DNA of 64,000 nt, taken from contig NZ_CABGGS010000012.1 in assembly GCF_902158555.1 (NCBI RefSeq), forward strand, positions 358,880 to 422,879, read 5' to 3'. The position numbers were made by a program, and so were the translations under genes. This document shows, piece by piece, positions 8,415-18,405 of the stretch. Numbering within the stretch: position 1 is the first letter of the stretch; every line of letters starts with the position of its first letter. The stretch comes from Klebsiella spallanzanii (GTDB lineage: Bacteria > Pseudomonadota > Gammaproteobacteria > Enterobacterales > Enterobacteriaceae). The notes beneath the pieces are model-generated. The model ran no database searches. It saw only the letters and a program-made list of their open reading frames with translations, and was not told the origin of the DNA.

Positions 8415-10142
8415 ATGAAAGCAGTTATGTTGATGTTTGACACCCTGACCCGCAATCACCTTGCACCCTACGGCGGGGATGCGATAACGCCGAACTTCAC
8501 GCGCCTGGCGCAGGAATCCGCGCAGTTTGACAACTTCTACGTCGGCAGCATGCCCTGTATGCCTGCGCGTCGCGAGCTGCATACCGGGCGCTACAACTTC
8601 CTGCACCGTAGCTGGGGGCCGCTGGAGCCGTTCGACTTCTCCGCGATGCAGGCGCTACGCCAGCACGGCGTCCACACGCACATGGTGACTGACCATAAAC
8701 ACTATTGGCGCGACGGCGGCGCCACCTACCATACCCGCTACTCAACGTTTGAGTTTATTCGCGGTCAGGAGGGGGACTGCTGGAAAGGTCAGGTGGAGAA
8801 GCCGCTGATCCAGTGGCAGGGCAATGAAGACGAAGAAACCCGCCGCCGCCGCGCCGGGCGCATGACCCAGGACTTAATCAACCGTACGGCGATGCCGACG
8901 CAGGAAGAGCACTTTACCCATCGCACCATCAGCGCCGGGATGGAATTCCTTGAGACCAATCGGGACCAGGAAAACTGGTTCCTGCAAATTGAGTGTTTCG
9001 ACCCGCACGAGCCGTTCTTCGTTCCGGAAAAATACCTTGCGCAGTACGGCTGCAAACCGGGTGACTTTGACGGCTGGGTGCCTTACTACTGCGGCGCGCC
9101 GGGCGGCGAAGATGATGACAAAGTGCGTAAGTTCTACCAGGCGCTGATCACCATGTGCGACGACTATCTCGGCCAGGTGATGGATAAGCTCAAGGCGCTG
9201 GACCTGTGGGACGATACGCTGTTTATCGTCTGCACCGATCACGGCTTCCTGCTGGGCGAACACCAGTGGTGGGGCAAAAATATCATGCCGGTGTATAACG
9301 AAATCGCCAATACGCCGTTCTTTATTCGCGACCCGCGCAGCCAGGTTCAGGGCGTGCGGCGTAAAGCGCTGGCCCAGACTATTGATATCCCGGCGACGTT
9401 GCTGGAGTTCTTTAACGTCCCGCGCCCGGCCACCATGACCGGGCAGCCTCTGCGCCCGGCGGTTGAGCGCGATGAAGCCATTCGCGACTACGCGTTGTTC
9501 GGCTATTTTGGCGGGCATATCAATATCACCGACGGCGATTACGTCTATATGCGCTGCCCGCGCGAGCAGAACAAAGCGCATTTGTACGAATACACGCTGA
9601 TGCCAACGCGCATCGACAGCCCGTTTAAAATCGACGAGCTGAAAGATATTCGTATTCACCCCGGCTTTGATTTCACCCAGGGTGTGCAGGTAATGCAGAT
9701 CCCCGCCACCTTCGGCTACCTCAACCCGTGGCGCTTTGGCGACAAGCTGTTTGATATCAAAAACGATCCGCGGCAATTGCACCCCGTCACCGATAGCGCG
9801 CTATCTCAGCATTACGCCAGCGCGATAATCCCAGTGATGCGCCAGCACGATGCGCCGCCGGAGCTGTATACGCGTTTCGACCTGGGATCCCTGTCGCCAG
9901 AACGCGATCAGCAGTTCGTTGCGCGCCAGCAGGAATCAACGGCGGGCTATACCTGCGCGCATCCGGGCGTGGCGGAAGCGCTGGCGTTCCTCGTGCGCAA
10001 CAGCAATTCACAGACGCTGGAGTTGGCTGAGGATAAAGTGATTGATGAGGCGGATATCTTCACGCTGATTGACCGCCTGTTTACCGGCGATAAACATCGG
10101 GCGATGGTCTATCAGACGCGGCTGCTGCTGCGTACGGTTTAG
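8415..10142 (+). CDS. Cytosolic Cys-type sulfatase, substrate unknown
   Basis: This 575-residue protein belongs to the type I sulfatase/alkaline phosphatase superfamily. The motif CMPAR at residues 48-52 fits C-x-P-x-R, where the cysteine is matured to formylglycine. Metal ligands are suggested by Asp9 (MFDTLTRNHL), the CFDPHEPF histidine and CTDHGFLLGEHQWWGK. No signal peptide is visible, so it should act in the cytosol, plausibly on the sugar (or sugar phosphate) brought in by the PTS permease 13 bases upstream. A formylglycine-generating maturase gene is not seen in the window. Related phosphonate monoester hydrolases share this fold, so sulfatase activity is likely but not proven. Confidence 0.85.
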   Translation: MKAVMLMFDTLTRNHLAPYGGDAITPNFTRLAQESAQFDNFYVGSMPCMPARRELHTGRYNFLHRSWGPLEPFDFSAMQALRQHGVHTHMVTDHKHYWRDGGATYHTRYSTFEFIRGQEGDCWKGQVEKPLIQWQGNEDEETRRRRAGRMTQDLINRTAMPTQEEHFTHRTISAGMEFLETNRDQENWFLQIECFDPHEPFFVPEKYLAQYGCKPGDFDGWVPYYCGAPGGEDDDKVRKFYQALITMCDDYLGQVMDKLKALDLWDDTLFIVCTDHGFLLGEHQWWGKNIMPVYNEIANTPFFIRDPRSQVQGVRRKALAQTIDIPATLLEFFNVPRPATMTGQPLRPAVERDEAIRDYALFGYFGGHINITDGDYVYMRCPREQNKAHLYEYTLMPTRIDSPFKIDELKDIRIHPGFDFTQGVQVMQIPATFGYLNPWRFGDKLFDIKNDPRQLHPVTDSALSQHYASAIIPVMRQHDAPPELYTRFDLGSLSPERDQQFVARQQESTAGYTCAHPGVAEALAFLVRNSNSQTLELAEDKVIDEADIFTLIDRLFTGDKHRAMVYQTRLLLRTV

Positions 10143-10153
10143 GAGAAGTGAGC

Positions 10154-11026
10154 ATGGAGTGGTGTCTGGAAAATGCGCGTTTTCGCATGGTGGTGCAGGC
10201 AACCGGCGCGGAGCTGAGCGAGCTGTGGGATAACCATCACCAGCGCAGCTGGATATGGCAACCGCAGGCTGGCGTGTGGAATAACTCGGCGACGCTGCTG
10301 TTTCCTGTAGTGGGGCAGCTCATCCACAATGGGTTATGGCAGGGCGAGCGTTTTTTTCCGCTCACCGCGCACGGTTTTCTGCGGCATCAGACCTTTTCCT
10401 GCGTATCGCAGGACGCCACTCATCTGATCCTTGAGGCCTCCGACACCGCTGAAACGCGCGAGGTCTGGCCGTTTGCGTGGCGAATACGCTTGACGTGGCG
10501 GCTAAATGACGATGGCATCAGCGTAGACTGGGCGGTTATCAATCCTGATTGCCAGCCCTGGGGCTATTCGCTGGGCTGGCATCCAGGCTTCGCGCTGCCG
10601 GTATCCCGTGAGGTGGGCTGGCAGGTGCGTTTCGATCGCGCCTGCGCGGGGCCCTTTGCGACCGATAAGCGGACGCTGACGATCCCCGACGACGCGCCGG
10701 ACGTCTCAGCGTTTATCTTGTCGCCAGATAGCTTTGCTGGAGGCGCAGTCTATTTTGCGCTGGGAGAGGGTAATCGCTGGGCGGTCTGCTCCCCGGATGG
10801 CCGGGAACAGATAGTTTTTTCCGGTAGCCAGAAGTGGCTGGCGCTATGGGGCGTTCCTGGCGCAGACCTGCTGTGCGTGGAACCGCTCAACGGCACCACC
10901 GACGACCCGAATTTTGACGGGCAGATTGCCAACAAGCGCGGCATTGAGTGGCTGGCGGCGGGGGAAACGCACCACCATCAGCTCTCACTAAGCTTCCCGG
11001 CAGACAGCGAACGGCAAGCGGGCTAA
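10154..11026 (+). CDS. Aldose-1-epimerase family protein
   Basis: This 290-residue protein has the galactose-mutarotase-like fold signature, including SLGWHPGFALP with the likely catalytic histidine and a downstream CVEPLNGTTDDPN segment with the acidic partner. Family members interconvert alpha and beta anomers of free or phosphorylated sugars. ATG 10154 follows AGGAGA at 10141-10146; a GTG two codons earlier is too close to that site. It starts 11 bases after the sulfatase stop, so it is cotranscribed and probably processes the same sugar. The exact substrate cannot be read from sequence. Confidence 0.85.
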   Translation: MEWCLENARFRMVVQATGAELSELWDNHHQRSWIWQPQAGVWNNSATLLFPVVGQLIHNGLWQGERFFPLTAHGFLRHQTFSCVSQDATHLILEASDTAETREVWPFAWRIRLTWRLNDDGISVDWAVINPDCQPWGYSLGWHPGFALPVSREVGWQVRFDRACAGPFATDKRTLTIPDDAPDVSAFILSPDSFAGGAVYFALGEGNRWAVCSPDGREQIVFSGSQKWLALWGVPGADLLCVEPLNGTTDDPNFDGQIANKRGIEWLAAGETHHHQLSLSFPADSERQAG

Positions 11027-11062
11027 ACTACCTGACTTAACGCGCGGTCAGGAGAGCCCACA

Positions 11063-11944
11063 GTGAGTGTGAATAAGAAAAACGTACGCGTCTACCTCGC
11101 CAACATTCTCAGTAACCTTGGGGAAACGGACGGCAAAATCGCTGGTTATATTCTGCAACAACCTGCGCAGGTCGTGCAGCTACCGGTGAAAAAGCTGGCG
11201 CTGGAGATTGGCGTAAGCGAAGCCACCATCATCCGTTTTTGCAAGAAAATCGGTTATGCCGGGCTATTGAACCTGAAGGCGGATCTTAAGCGCGAGCTGT
11301 TGGACGACAGCGATTTATCGCTGCCTTCGTCGCCGGATATTTTCCTCGATGATTCGCGTAACGACGTGGCGCAAAAAATCGCCCTCACTATTGAAACCTC
11401 AACCCGGGAAACCATCGGCCTGCTGGAGATGAAAATCGTCAAGCCGGTGGTCGAACGATTTCTGAGCGCGCGCCGGGTGATGTTTGTTGGTTTCGGCGCG
11501 TCGGGGCTGGCAGCGCTGGAAGCGCGGGATAAGATGAACCGCTTAGGGATTGATTCCGAAGCCTTTACCGACCGTTTCACCATGACCTTAAAGCTGGCGA
11601 ATCTGAAAGAGGATGATCTGGTGGTGGCCTTTTCGCACTCTGGGGAAACGCCGGAGGTGGTTAACGCCTTCCGCCTTGCGCAAAAGAAGGGGGCCTGGAC
11701 GTTGGCAATTACCCATAGCCCCCATTCTCCGCTCACTGAGCTGGCGAAAACCTTCTGGCTGACCAGCGGCGAAGCGGGACCGATGCAGGGCGATTCCATC
11801 TCAACGCGTATTTCACAACTGTTTATTATCGAATTCCTGTGTACCGAAATTACCCGCTACAACTTACGCGATAGCGGCGTCACCGGGTTATCGATTAAAG
11901 AGCTATTGATCAAAGAGCGTATTAAACGCGAATCTTCAGAATAA
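11063..11944 (+). CDS. RpiR-family transcriptional regulator
   Basis: This 293-residue regulator has an N-terminal RpiR helix-turn-helix (VKKLALEIGVSEATIIRFCK, about residues 40-60) and a C-terminal SIS sugar-phosphate-binding domain (about 125-260; MFVGFGASGLAA and VAFSHSGETPEVV). RpiR regulators sense phosphosugars, which fits a PTS operon whose product is a sugar phosphate. It begins with GTG 11063 after GGAGAG and is the last gene of the PTS-sulfatase-epimerase unit, 36 bases after the epimerase. The inverted repeat at 6801-6831 is its most likely operator. Confidence 0.9.
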   Translation: MSVNKKNVRVYLANILSNLGETDGKIAGYILQQPAQVVQLPVKKLALEIGVSEATIIRFCKKIGYAGLLNLKADLKRELLDDSDLSLPSSPDIFLDDSRNDVAQKIALTIETSTRETIGLLEMKIVKPVVERFLSARRVMFVGFGASGLAALEARDKMNRLGIDSEAFTDRFTMTLKLANLKEDDLVVAFSHSGETPEVVNAFRLAQKKGAWTLAITHSPHSPLTELAKTFWLTSGEAGPMQGDSISTRISQLFIIEFLCTEITRYNLRDSGVTGLSIKELLIKERIKRESSE

Positions 11945-11958
11945 GTATTTAGTATATA

Positions 11959-11986
11959 ACCCGCAGGTAGCAACAAGCCTGCGGGT
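11959..11986. terminator. Stem-loop after the RpiR gene
   Basis: ACCCGCAGG and CCTGCGGGT form a perfect 9-bp stem with a 10-base loop, 14 bases after the stop codon. No T-run follows on the plus strand (AAAAAA does), so it may be an RNA 3' end or processing structure rather than a strong intrinsic terminator. The remaining 170 bases to the Fur box are AT-rich with no gene. Confidence 0.4.
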
Positions 11987-12158
11987 AAAAAATTCGCCCG
12001 ATAATTTATTATTCTCTACCTGATTACTGATTTCCTGATATAAAACATCACTCTCAAAAATACATCTCTCGCAATAAATTAAAGTGAATTATATATTCAT
12101 GAAATATATAGTGAATTTTCCAGTAAAGTTTTGTAAGTAAGATTAACTTTTTGCAATT

Positions 12159-12177
12159 AATAATGAAAATGATTCTC
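12159..12177. promoter_or_regulatory. Fur box upstream of TonB-dependent receptor
   Basis: AATAATGAAAATGATTCTC agrees with the 19-base Fur consensus at 15 positions and lies 29 bases before the receptor start codon, where it would block transcription in iron-replete cells. Confidence 0.78.
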
Positions 12178-12206
12178 ACTTTTATTCACATTGTGAGGGA
12201 TCGGGT

Positions 12207-14294
12207 ATGTCCACATATGGACGTGATAAATTATTAATTGGCGCAACCGTGCTGTTATGCGCGCCGGTGTTTGCCGAAACGGATAATAAAATTGAGGATG
12301 CCGAGACCATTAAAGTTGTGGCATCGGTGAAAAGCACGCCGAAAGAAACCAGCGTTTACGCAAATAAAATTTCCGCCCGTCAGCCGGAACTGATCAAAGA
12401 TGTTCTGCGCGATATTCCAGGCGTTGACGTTGGGGGAACTAACGGATTCAATCAGCAAATCTATATGCGCGGTGTGAGTGATAAAGGCATTAACGTCACC
12501 ATTGATGGCGCGCGCCAGATGGGCGACCTTTTTCACCATGGCGGTAATTTATTAATTGACCCGGCGTTATTAAAGCAGGTTGACGTTTCTGTTGGCGCGA
12601 ACTCGGTGGTCAATGGTTCTGGAGCACTGGGCGGTGCGGTGAAATTCACCACTGTTGATGCATCTGATTTATTGCGGCCGGGCGAAAGCTTTGGCGCTCG
12701 GGTAAAAACCGGCTATGACACCAATAACGACGAATGGTCTAATTCGCTGACCCTATTTGGGCGGGTCGCGGATCGCGTTGACCTGCTGGGCTATATCAGC
12801 CGCAGCGATTACGATTATGGTGAGAGCGGCGACGGCACGCGTATTGGCGCTGATGGCAAAGACAAAAGCTATTTAGTGAAGGCCGGCGTTGACCTTTTTG
12901 AAGGGCAGAAAATAAAGGCGTCGGCTGAGCGCGTAAAATCGGACGGTGAATATCCGTTCCGCGCAGAGTTCTCTTATCGCCCGACGACCACCGCGAATTT
13001 CCAGGACTACACGCCGCAAAGCTTCACTCGCGAAACCCAAACCCTCGCTTATGAAGCGGTTGACAGTAGCGGTTGGGTGGATCTGAAAGTCGCAGGTTAT
13101 CACACCAAAAATGAACTCGATCGCAGCCAGCCGCATAAAAATATGGCCGCAGCCATTCGTTCCGGCGAAGCGAGCGCCAGCGTTAAAAAACGCTGGAATA
13201 GTCTGGATAGCGGTTGGGTGAACAATGTGGAAACCTGGGGCGTTAACGTTGATAACCGCTCAGAATTCCAGACCGGCGCTTTTGGCCACACGCTACGCGT
13301 AGGCTACGAATGGTTCCAGACCAAAAACCATCGTGATGATTACCAGTATTCCAGCGGCCGAAAAACCGCCTCCTGGGACGGCGAAAAGGGGACCAGCAAC
13401 TCCGGGTATCTGGAAAATGCCGTGCAGTTTGGCGGACTGACGCTCACGCCGGGGATCCGCTACGATCATTATCAGGCGGATATGCTGGGCGATCAGGATC
13501 AAACGTTCACTGAGTTCTCCAAAGCCTTTGGCGCAGAGTATCGGTTTGAATCCGGTTTTGGTTTATTTGCTAACTATACGGAGCTGTTCCGCGCGCCGGA
13601 TACCACCGAGTCAATCCGCGTGAACTCCAGCGAGTTTAATCAGAAAAACCAGCTCGATCCGGAAACGGGTGATAACAAAGAGGTCGGGATTTTCTTCGAT
13701 CGTCGCGGCCTCATTGCGCAAGACGACTCAATCAGTATTGTCGGCAAATATTTCCGCACGCATTACGACAACCTGATTGTCCAGACGGCCGTTCCCGGCG
13801 TTTCTGAACTTACGGAACGTTTCAATGCCGGTAATGCTGTGGTCGACGGCTATGAAGCCTCAGTGAATTATGCAGTAAACGATATTATTACCCGTTTCAG
13901 CTATTCCCATATCAGCACCGATTATAAGTCGCCGCTGATGGTCAAAGGGGTGGCAAAATATGGTGATATTCTGGGGCGCGATACCGGCGATAAATATACC
14001 GTTGGCTTGACGTATCTGCTGCCTAAATATGATGTTGCCATGCACTGGAACTCGCTGTTTTACACGCGTTATAAAGATGCAGAAACGAAAAAGCCCGGCT
14101 ATGGCGTGAACGATCTGGCGGTTGAATGGGCGCCGACGTCCGGCACGCTGGATGGCCTGACCTTAAGCCTTGGGCTATACAACATCTTTGATAAAAACTA
14201 TGTGTCCCATACGTCGCGCAACAGCTATGGCGTACTGGGCGCGGACTACGAACCGGGGCGGAGCTTCCGCGCCAGCGTGGCTTATCAGTTCTAA
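12207..14294 (+). CDS. TonB-dependent outer-membrane receptor, iron-regulated
   Basis: The 695-residue protein has a signal peptide ending near CAPVFA (residue 23), a TonB box (ETIKVVAS), a plug domain (about 45-160; LIKDVLRDIPGVDVGG and YMRGVSDKGINVTIDG) and a 22-strand-type barrel ending in a terminal aromatic (AYQF). The barrel has an LFRAP motif, and LDPET follows at the place where heme receptors carry NPNL, so the architecture recalls the heme/hemoglobin receptor class without its full signature. Substrate (heme, siderophore or other) is uncertain. The Fur box upstream argues for iron. No periplasmic binding protein or ABC transporter is adjacent, so it must share one encoded elsewhere. 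Confidence 0.88.
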   Translation: MSTYGRDKLLIGATVLLCAPVFAETDNKIEDAETIKVVASVKSTPKETSVYANKISARQPELIKDVLRDIPGVDVGGTNGFNQQIYMRGVSDKGINVTIDGARQMGDLFHHGGNLLIDPALLKQVDVSVGANSVVNGSGALGGAVKFTTVDASDLLRPGESFGARVKTGYDTNNDEWSNSLTLFGRVADRVDLLGYISRSDYDYGESGDGTRIGADGKDKSYLVKAGVDLFEGQKIKASAERVKSDGEYPFRAEFSYRPTTTANFQDYTPQSFTRETQTLAYEAVDSSGWVDLKVAGYHTKNELDRSQPHKNMAAAIRSGEASASVKKRWNSLDSGWVNNVETWGVNVDNRSEFQTGAFGHTLRVGYEWFQTKNHRDDYQYSSGRKTASWDGEKGTSNSGYLENAVQFGGLTLTPGIRYDHYQADMLGDQDQTFTEFSKAFGAEYRFESGFGLFANYTELFRAPDTTESIRVNSSEFNQKNQLDPETGDNKEVGIFFDRRGLIAQDDSISIVGKYFRTHYDNLIVQTAVPGVSELTERFNAGNAVVDGYEASVNYAVNDIITRFSYSHISTDYKSPLMVKGVAKYGDILGRDTGDKYTVGLTYLLPKYDVAMHWNSLFYTRYKDAETKKPGYGVNDLAVEWAPTSGTLDGLTLSLGLYNIFDKNYVSHTSRNSYGVLGADYEPGRSFRASVAYQF

Positions 14295-14306
14295 CCGTAA
14301 ACAAGT

Positions 14307-14378
14307 CGGGGCTACGGGTTTTCAGCCGTCTGCGGACTCGTAGCCCGGACCAGGCGCGTCGAGCGCCGCCTCCGGGAA
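14307..14378. repeat. Paired REP-like repeat (BIME-type)
   Basis: Two inverted units, GGGGCTACGGG and CGTAGCCCGGAC...GCGCCGCCTCCGGGAA, flank a short spacer between the receptor and yibF. It is the same family as the repeat at 2633-2670. It may serve as a transcript 3' end for the receptor gene. Confidence 0.7.
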
Positions 14379-14471
14379 ATGCATTGGGGTTCGCTGAATT
14401 TCCTTTTGCTTCGCGGTTTTTTACTGCGGCCTGCGCCATACTTACTTTTTTGTTGGCGAAAGGAGCAGGCA

Positions 14472-15080
14472 ATGAAACTGATCGGCAGCTACACCAGTCC
14501 CTTTGTGCGCAAAATTTCCGTCATGCTGCTGGAAAAAGCGATCCCCTTCGAGTTCGTCAACGAATTCCCTTACAACGATACCAATGGCGTGGCGCAGTAT
14601 AATCCGCTAGGCAAAGTGCCCGCCCTGGTCACTGATGATGGTGAATGTTGGTACGACTCGCCCATTATTGCTCAATATCTGGAACTGCTTGATATCGCGC
14701 CGAATATGCTGCCCGCGGAAGCGAAAGCTGCGCTTAAAATGCGTCAAATCGAGGCGCTGGCGGATGGGGTAATGGAGGCCGCGCAGGCCCTGGTGCGCGA
14801 GAAGACGCGCCCGGCGGCCCAACAGTCGGAAAGCGAACTGCTGCGCCAGCGGGAGAAGGTCGCGCGCGGCCTGGATGCGCTGGAAGGCTATGCGAGTGAC
14901 GGAACGTTGCGCCCGGATGAGATCAACCTGGCGACCATTTCAGTTGCCTGCGCCATTGCTTACCTCAATTTCCGCCGCGTCGCGCCGGGCTGGTGCGCCA
15001 CCCGCCCGAAGCTGGTTCGGCTGGTGGACTCACTCTTTCAGCGCCCCAGCTTTGCGCGCACCGAACCGCCGGTGAGTTGA
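14472..15080 (+). CDS. yibF: Glutathione S-transferase homologue YibF
   Basis: This 202-residue cytosolic protein has a thioredoxin-like N-terminal domain ([20 protein letters not shown]; the Ser/Pro start of helix 1 binds glutathione) with the cis-proline region GKVPALV, and an all-helical C-terminal domain. Length equals E. coli YibF. The open frame extends upstream to 14379, but ATG 14472 gives the family N-terminus. It sits immediately before selA, as in E. coli, where yibF and selA are neighbours. YibF binds glutathione but its physiological substrate is not known. Confidence 0.93.
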   Translation: MKLIGSYTSPFVRKISVMLLEKAIPFEFVNEFPYNDTNGVAQYNPLGKVPALVTDDGECWYDSPIIAQYLELLDIAPNMLPAEAKAALKMRQIEALADGVMEAAQALVREKTRPAAQQSESELLRQREKVARGLDALEGYASDGTLRPDEINLATISVACAIAYLNFRRVAPGWCATRPKLVRLVDSLFQRPSFARTEPPVS

Positions 15081-15175
15081 CCCAGGCAGGTAACAGTTTT
15101 CGCGCGGAGGTATTACAATTGCCGCTCATTTGTTGACTCCCTCTCCCGTCGGGAGGGGGGAAAATAGGCCCATTC

Positions 15176-16564
15176 ATGACTACCGAAATTCGTGCGCTTT
15201 ATACCCGGCTTCCGGCCATCGACCGTTTACTTCGCGACCCTGAATTTGCACCGCTATTGGCGCAATATGGTCACTCTCAGACGGTGACGCTGTTGCGTCA
15301 GATGCTGGGTGAGGCGCGGGAATATATCCGTCAGAACCAGGCGCTGCCGGGCTGGTGCGAAGAGTGGCTTCAGGAAACCTCGCGACGTCTGATGCAGACG
15401 CAGCAGAGCGCGCTGCGCCCGGTTTTTAATCTGACCGGCACCGTTCTGCACACCAATTTAGGGCGCGCGATTCAGTCGGAAGCGGCGGTTGAGGCGGTGG
15501 CTCGGGCGATGCGCTCGCCGGTCACGCTGGAATACGATCTTGACGATGCCGGACGCGGCCACCGCGACCGCGCGCTGGCCGATCTGCTGTGCCGGATAAC
15601 CGGCGCGGAAGATGCCTGCATCGTCAACAACAACGCGGCGGCTGTGCTGCTGATGCTGGCGGCCACCGCCAGCGGCAATGAGGTGGTGGTGTCGCGCGGC
15701 GAGCTGGTCGAGATCGGCGGCGCGTTTCGCATTCCCGACGTCATGCGTCAGGCGGGTTGCGTCCTGCATGAAGTCGGCACCACTAACCGCACCCACGCCA
15801 AAGATTATCGCCAGGCGGTAAACGAGAACACCGGCCTGCTGATGAAGGTGCACACCAGCAACTACAGCATCGAGGGCTTTACTAAAGCGGTTGATGAGGC
15901 GGAGCTGGCGGAGATAGGCCGCGAGCTGAATATTCCGGTGGTCGCCGATCTTGGCAGCGGTTCGCTGGTTGATTTAAGCCAGTACGGCCTGCCGAAAGAG
16001 CCGATGCCGCAGGAGATGATTGCCGCAGGCGTCAGCCTGGTGAGCTTCTCCGGCGATAAACTGCTGGGTGGCCCGCAGGCGGGGATTATCGTCGGTAAAA
16101 AGGCGCTGATTGCGCAATTGCAAAGCCATCCGCTGAAGCGCGCTCTGCGGGCGGATAAAATGACCCTCGCGGCGCTGGAAGCTACGCTGCGCCTCTATTT
16201 GCACCCGGAAGAACTGGCTACCGAGCTGCCGACGCTACGTCTGCTGACCCGCCAGGCGGATGAGATCCACCAGCAGGGTGAGCGTTTGCAGACCGGGCTG
16301 GCGGCACATTATGCTGATTTTGACCTGCGGGTTGAGCCTTGCCTGTCGCAGATCGGCAGCGGCTCGCTGCCGGTGGACCGCTTACCCAGCGCGGCGTTGA
16401 CCTTTACCCCGCGCGATGGTCGCGGCAGCCAACTGGAGGCCCTGGCGGCCCGCTGGCGTCTGTTGCCCGTGCCGGTTATTGGCAGGGTTTATGATGGCCG
16501 ACTGTGGCTGGATCTGCGTTGTCTTGAGGATGAAACCCGGTTTATGGAGATGTTATTGAGATGA
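15176..16564 (+). CDS. selA: L-seryl-tRNA(Sec) selenium transferase SelA
   Basis: SelA is a pyridoxal-phosphate enzyme that converts Ser-tRNA(Sec) to Sec-tRNA(Sec) using selenophosphate. The 462 residues (E. coli 463) include the PLP lysine in [15 protein letters not shown] (near residue 295) and the conserved [15 protein letters not shown]. It overlaps selB by ATGA (16561-16564), so the two are translationally coupled. The 95-base gap upstream contains a CCCTCTCCC/GGGAGGGGG palindrome (15138-15160) just before the start. Selenoproteins using this pathway, such as formate dehydrogenases, are encoded elsewhere. Confidence 0.98.
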   Translation: MTTEIRALYTRLPAIDRLLRDPEFAPLLAQYGHSQTVTLLRQMLGEAREYIRQNQALPGWCEEWLQETSRRLMQTQQSALRPVFNLTGTVLHTNLGRAIQSEAAVEAVARAMRSPVTLEYDLDDAGRGHRDRALADLLCRITGAEDACIVNNNAAAVLLMLAATASGNEVVVSRGELVEIGGAFRIPDVMRQAGCVLHEVGTTNRTHAKDYRQAVNENTGLLMKVHTSNYSIEGFTKAVDEAELAEIGRELNIPVVADLGSGSLVDLSQYGLPKEPMPQEMIAAGVSLVSFSGDKLLGGPQAGIIVGKKALIAQLQSHPLKRALRADKMTLAALEATLRLYLHPEELATELPTLRLLTRQADEIHQQGERLQTGLAAHYADFDLRVEPCLSQIGSGSLPVDRLPSAALTFTPRDGRGSQLEALAARWRLLPVPVIGRVYDGRLWLDLRCLEDETRFMEMLLR

Positions 16565-18402
16565 TTATTGCCACCGCCGGACACGTTGACCACGGCAAAA
16601 CCACGCTGCTGCAGGCGATTACCGGTATCAATGCCGACCGCCTGCCGGAAGAGAAAGCGCGCGGGATGACTATCGATCTGGGCTACGCCTACTGGCCGCA
16701 GCCCGACGGACGAGTGCTGGGCTTTATCGACGTGCCCGGGCACGAAAAGTTTTTGTCCAACATGCTGGCCGGCGTTGGCGGCATCGATCATGCGCTGCTG
16801 GTGGTGGCCTGCGACGATGGCGTGATGGCGCAGACGCGCGAGCATCTGGCGATCCTTCAGCTTACCGGGAGTCCGACGTTAACCGTGGCGCTGACTAAAG
16901 CAGACCGCGTAGAAGACGTGCGGGTCGCGGAGGTAAAGGCAGAAATCGATGCGGTGCTGGCGGAGTTCGGTTTTAGCGGGGCGACCCTGTTTGCCACTGC
17001 GGCGACGGAAGGGCGGGGTATTGCCGAACTGCGCGAGCATTTACTGCAGCTTTGTGCGCGAGCGCACCCGCAGCATCAACGCTTCCGTTTGGCTCTCGAC
17101 CGCGCGTTTACCGTCAAAGGCGCGGGGCTGGTGGTCACCGGGACAGCGCTTTCCGGCGAGGTTAACGTTGGCGATGCGCTGTGGCTGACCGGTGTAGATA
17201 AGCCGATGCGCGTGCGCGGCCTGCATGCTCAGAATCAGCCGGTCGGACAGGCATGGGCCGGTCAACGTATTGCCCTGAACATTGTCGGCGATGCGCAAAA
17301 AGAGGCGCTGAATCGCGGCGACTGGCTGCTCTCGGTACCCCCGCCGGAAGCGTCCGAACGCGTTATTGTTGAGCTTCAGTGCCACACGCCGCTTAGCCAG
17401 TGGCAGCCGCTGCATATCCACCATGCCGCCAGCCATATTACCGGGCGGGTGTCGCTGCTGGAGGGTGATTTGGCGGAACTGGTGCTGGATACGCCGCTGC
17501 GTCTGGCGGACAACGATCGCCTGGTACTGCGCGATATTTCCGCACGTCTGACGCTGGCCGGCGCGCGGGTAGTGACGCTCAATCCACCGCGCCGGGGCAA
17601 GCGTAAGCCGGAGTACTTACAGTGGCTGCACGCGCTGGCCGCCACGCAAGGCGATGACGCTCAGGCGCTGGATATCCATCTTCAGCGCGATGCGGTTCGC
17701 CTTGATGATTTTGCCTGGGCGCGTCAGCTCAGCGACGAGGGATTGAACGCGCTGATTAGCCGTCCTGACTATCTCCGGGCGGGAAACAGTCTGCTTAGCG
17801 CCCCGCTGGCCGCGCGCTGGCAGCGCAAGCTGCTCGACGCCCTGGCGCGTTATCACGATCAGCATCGCGATGAGCCGGGGCCGGGCCGCGAGCGCCTGCG
17901 GCGTATTGCGCTGCCGATGGAAGATGAAGCGCTGGTGCTGCTGCTGATTGAGCAGATGCGCGAAAGCGGTATCGTCCACAGCCATCACGGCTGGCTGCAT
18001 CTGCCGGAGCATAAAGCGGGCTTTACCGACGAACAGCAGGCCATCTGGCAGCGGGTCGCCGGGCTGTTTGGCGATGAGCCATGGTGGGTGCGCGATCTGG
18101 CGCGGGAAGCCAACGTGGAAGAGTCGTTAATGCGCGCGGTATTACGCCAGGCGGCGCAGCAGGGGATGATTACCGCGATCGTTAAAGATCGCTACTACCG
18201 TAACGATCGGATTGTGGCGTTCGCCAAAATGATCCGCGAGCTGGATCTGCAAAGAGGCTCAACCTGCGCGGCCGATTTCCGCGATACGCTGAACGTCGGG
18301 CGCAAGCTGGCGATTCAGATCCTCGAATATTTCGACCGCATCGGCTTTACCCGCCGTCGCGGCAACGACCATATCCTGCGCGATAAGGCGTTGTTTCTTT
18401 AA
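16561..18402 (+). CDS. selB: Selenocysteine-specific elongation factor SelB
   Basis: SelB delivers Sec-tRNA(Sec) to ribosomes stalled at UGA with a SECIS hairpin. The 613 residues (E. coli 614) have an EF-Tu-like GTPase domain ([11 protein letters not shown]-loop, [13 protein letters not shown]), beta-barrel domains (about 170-340), and four winged-helix modules at the C-terminus that bind SECIS RNA. The start overlaps the selA stop. A REP pair follows directly after the stop. Confidence 0.98.
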   Translation: MIIATAGHVDHGKTTLLQAITGINADRLPEEKARGMTIDLGYAYWPQPDGRVLGFIDVPGHEKFLSNMLAGVGGIDHALLVVACDDGVMAQTREHLAILQLTGSPTLTVALTKADRVEDVRVAEVKAEIDAVLAEFGFSGATLFATAATEGRGIAELREHLLQLCARAHPQHQRFRLALDRAFTVKGAGLVVTGTALSGEVNVGDALWLTGVDKPMRVRGLHAQNQPVGQAWAGQRIALNIVGDAQKEALNRGDWLLSVPPPEASERVIVELQCHTPLSQWQPLHIHHAASHITGRVSLLEGDLAELVLDTPLRLADNDRLVLRDISARLTLAGARVVTLNPPRRGKRKPEYLQWLHALAATQGDDAQALDIHLQRDAVRLDDFAWARQLSDEGLNALISRPDYLRAGNSLLSAPLAARWQRKLLDALARYHDQHRDEPGPGRERLRRIALPMEDEALVLLLIEQMRESGIVHSHHGWLHLPEHKAGFTDEQQAIWQRVAGLFGDEPWWVRDLAREANVEESLMRAVLRQAAQQGMITAIVKDRYYRNDRIVAFAKMIRELDLQRGSTCAADFRDTLNVGRKLAIQILEYFDRIGFTRRRGNDHILRDKALFL

Positions 18403-18405
18403 GCG

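Noticed and set aside
8874-9782. 302-codon minus-strand frame opposite the sulfatase gene
   Set aside because: It is an antisense shadow of the sulfatase, whose catalytic motifs are clear; no ribosome site or family match.
15138-15160. CCCTCTCCC/GGGAGGGGG palindrome considered a terminator before selA
   Set aside because: It lacks a T-run and resembles the dispersed repeat near 2580; it is better viewed as repeat-derived sequence.
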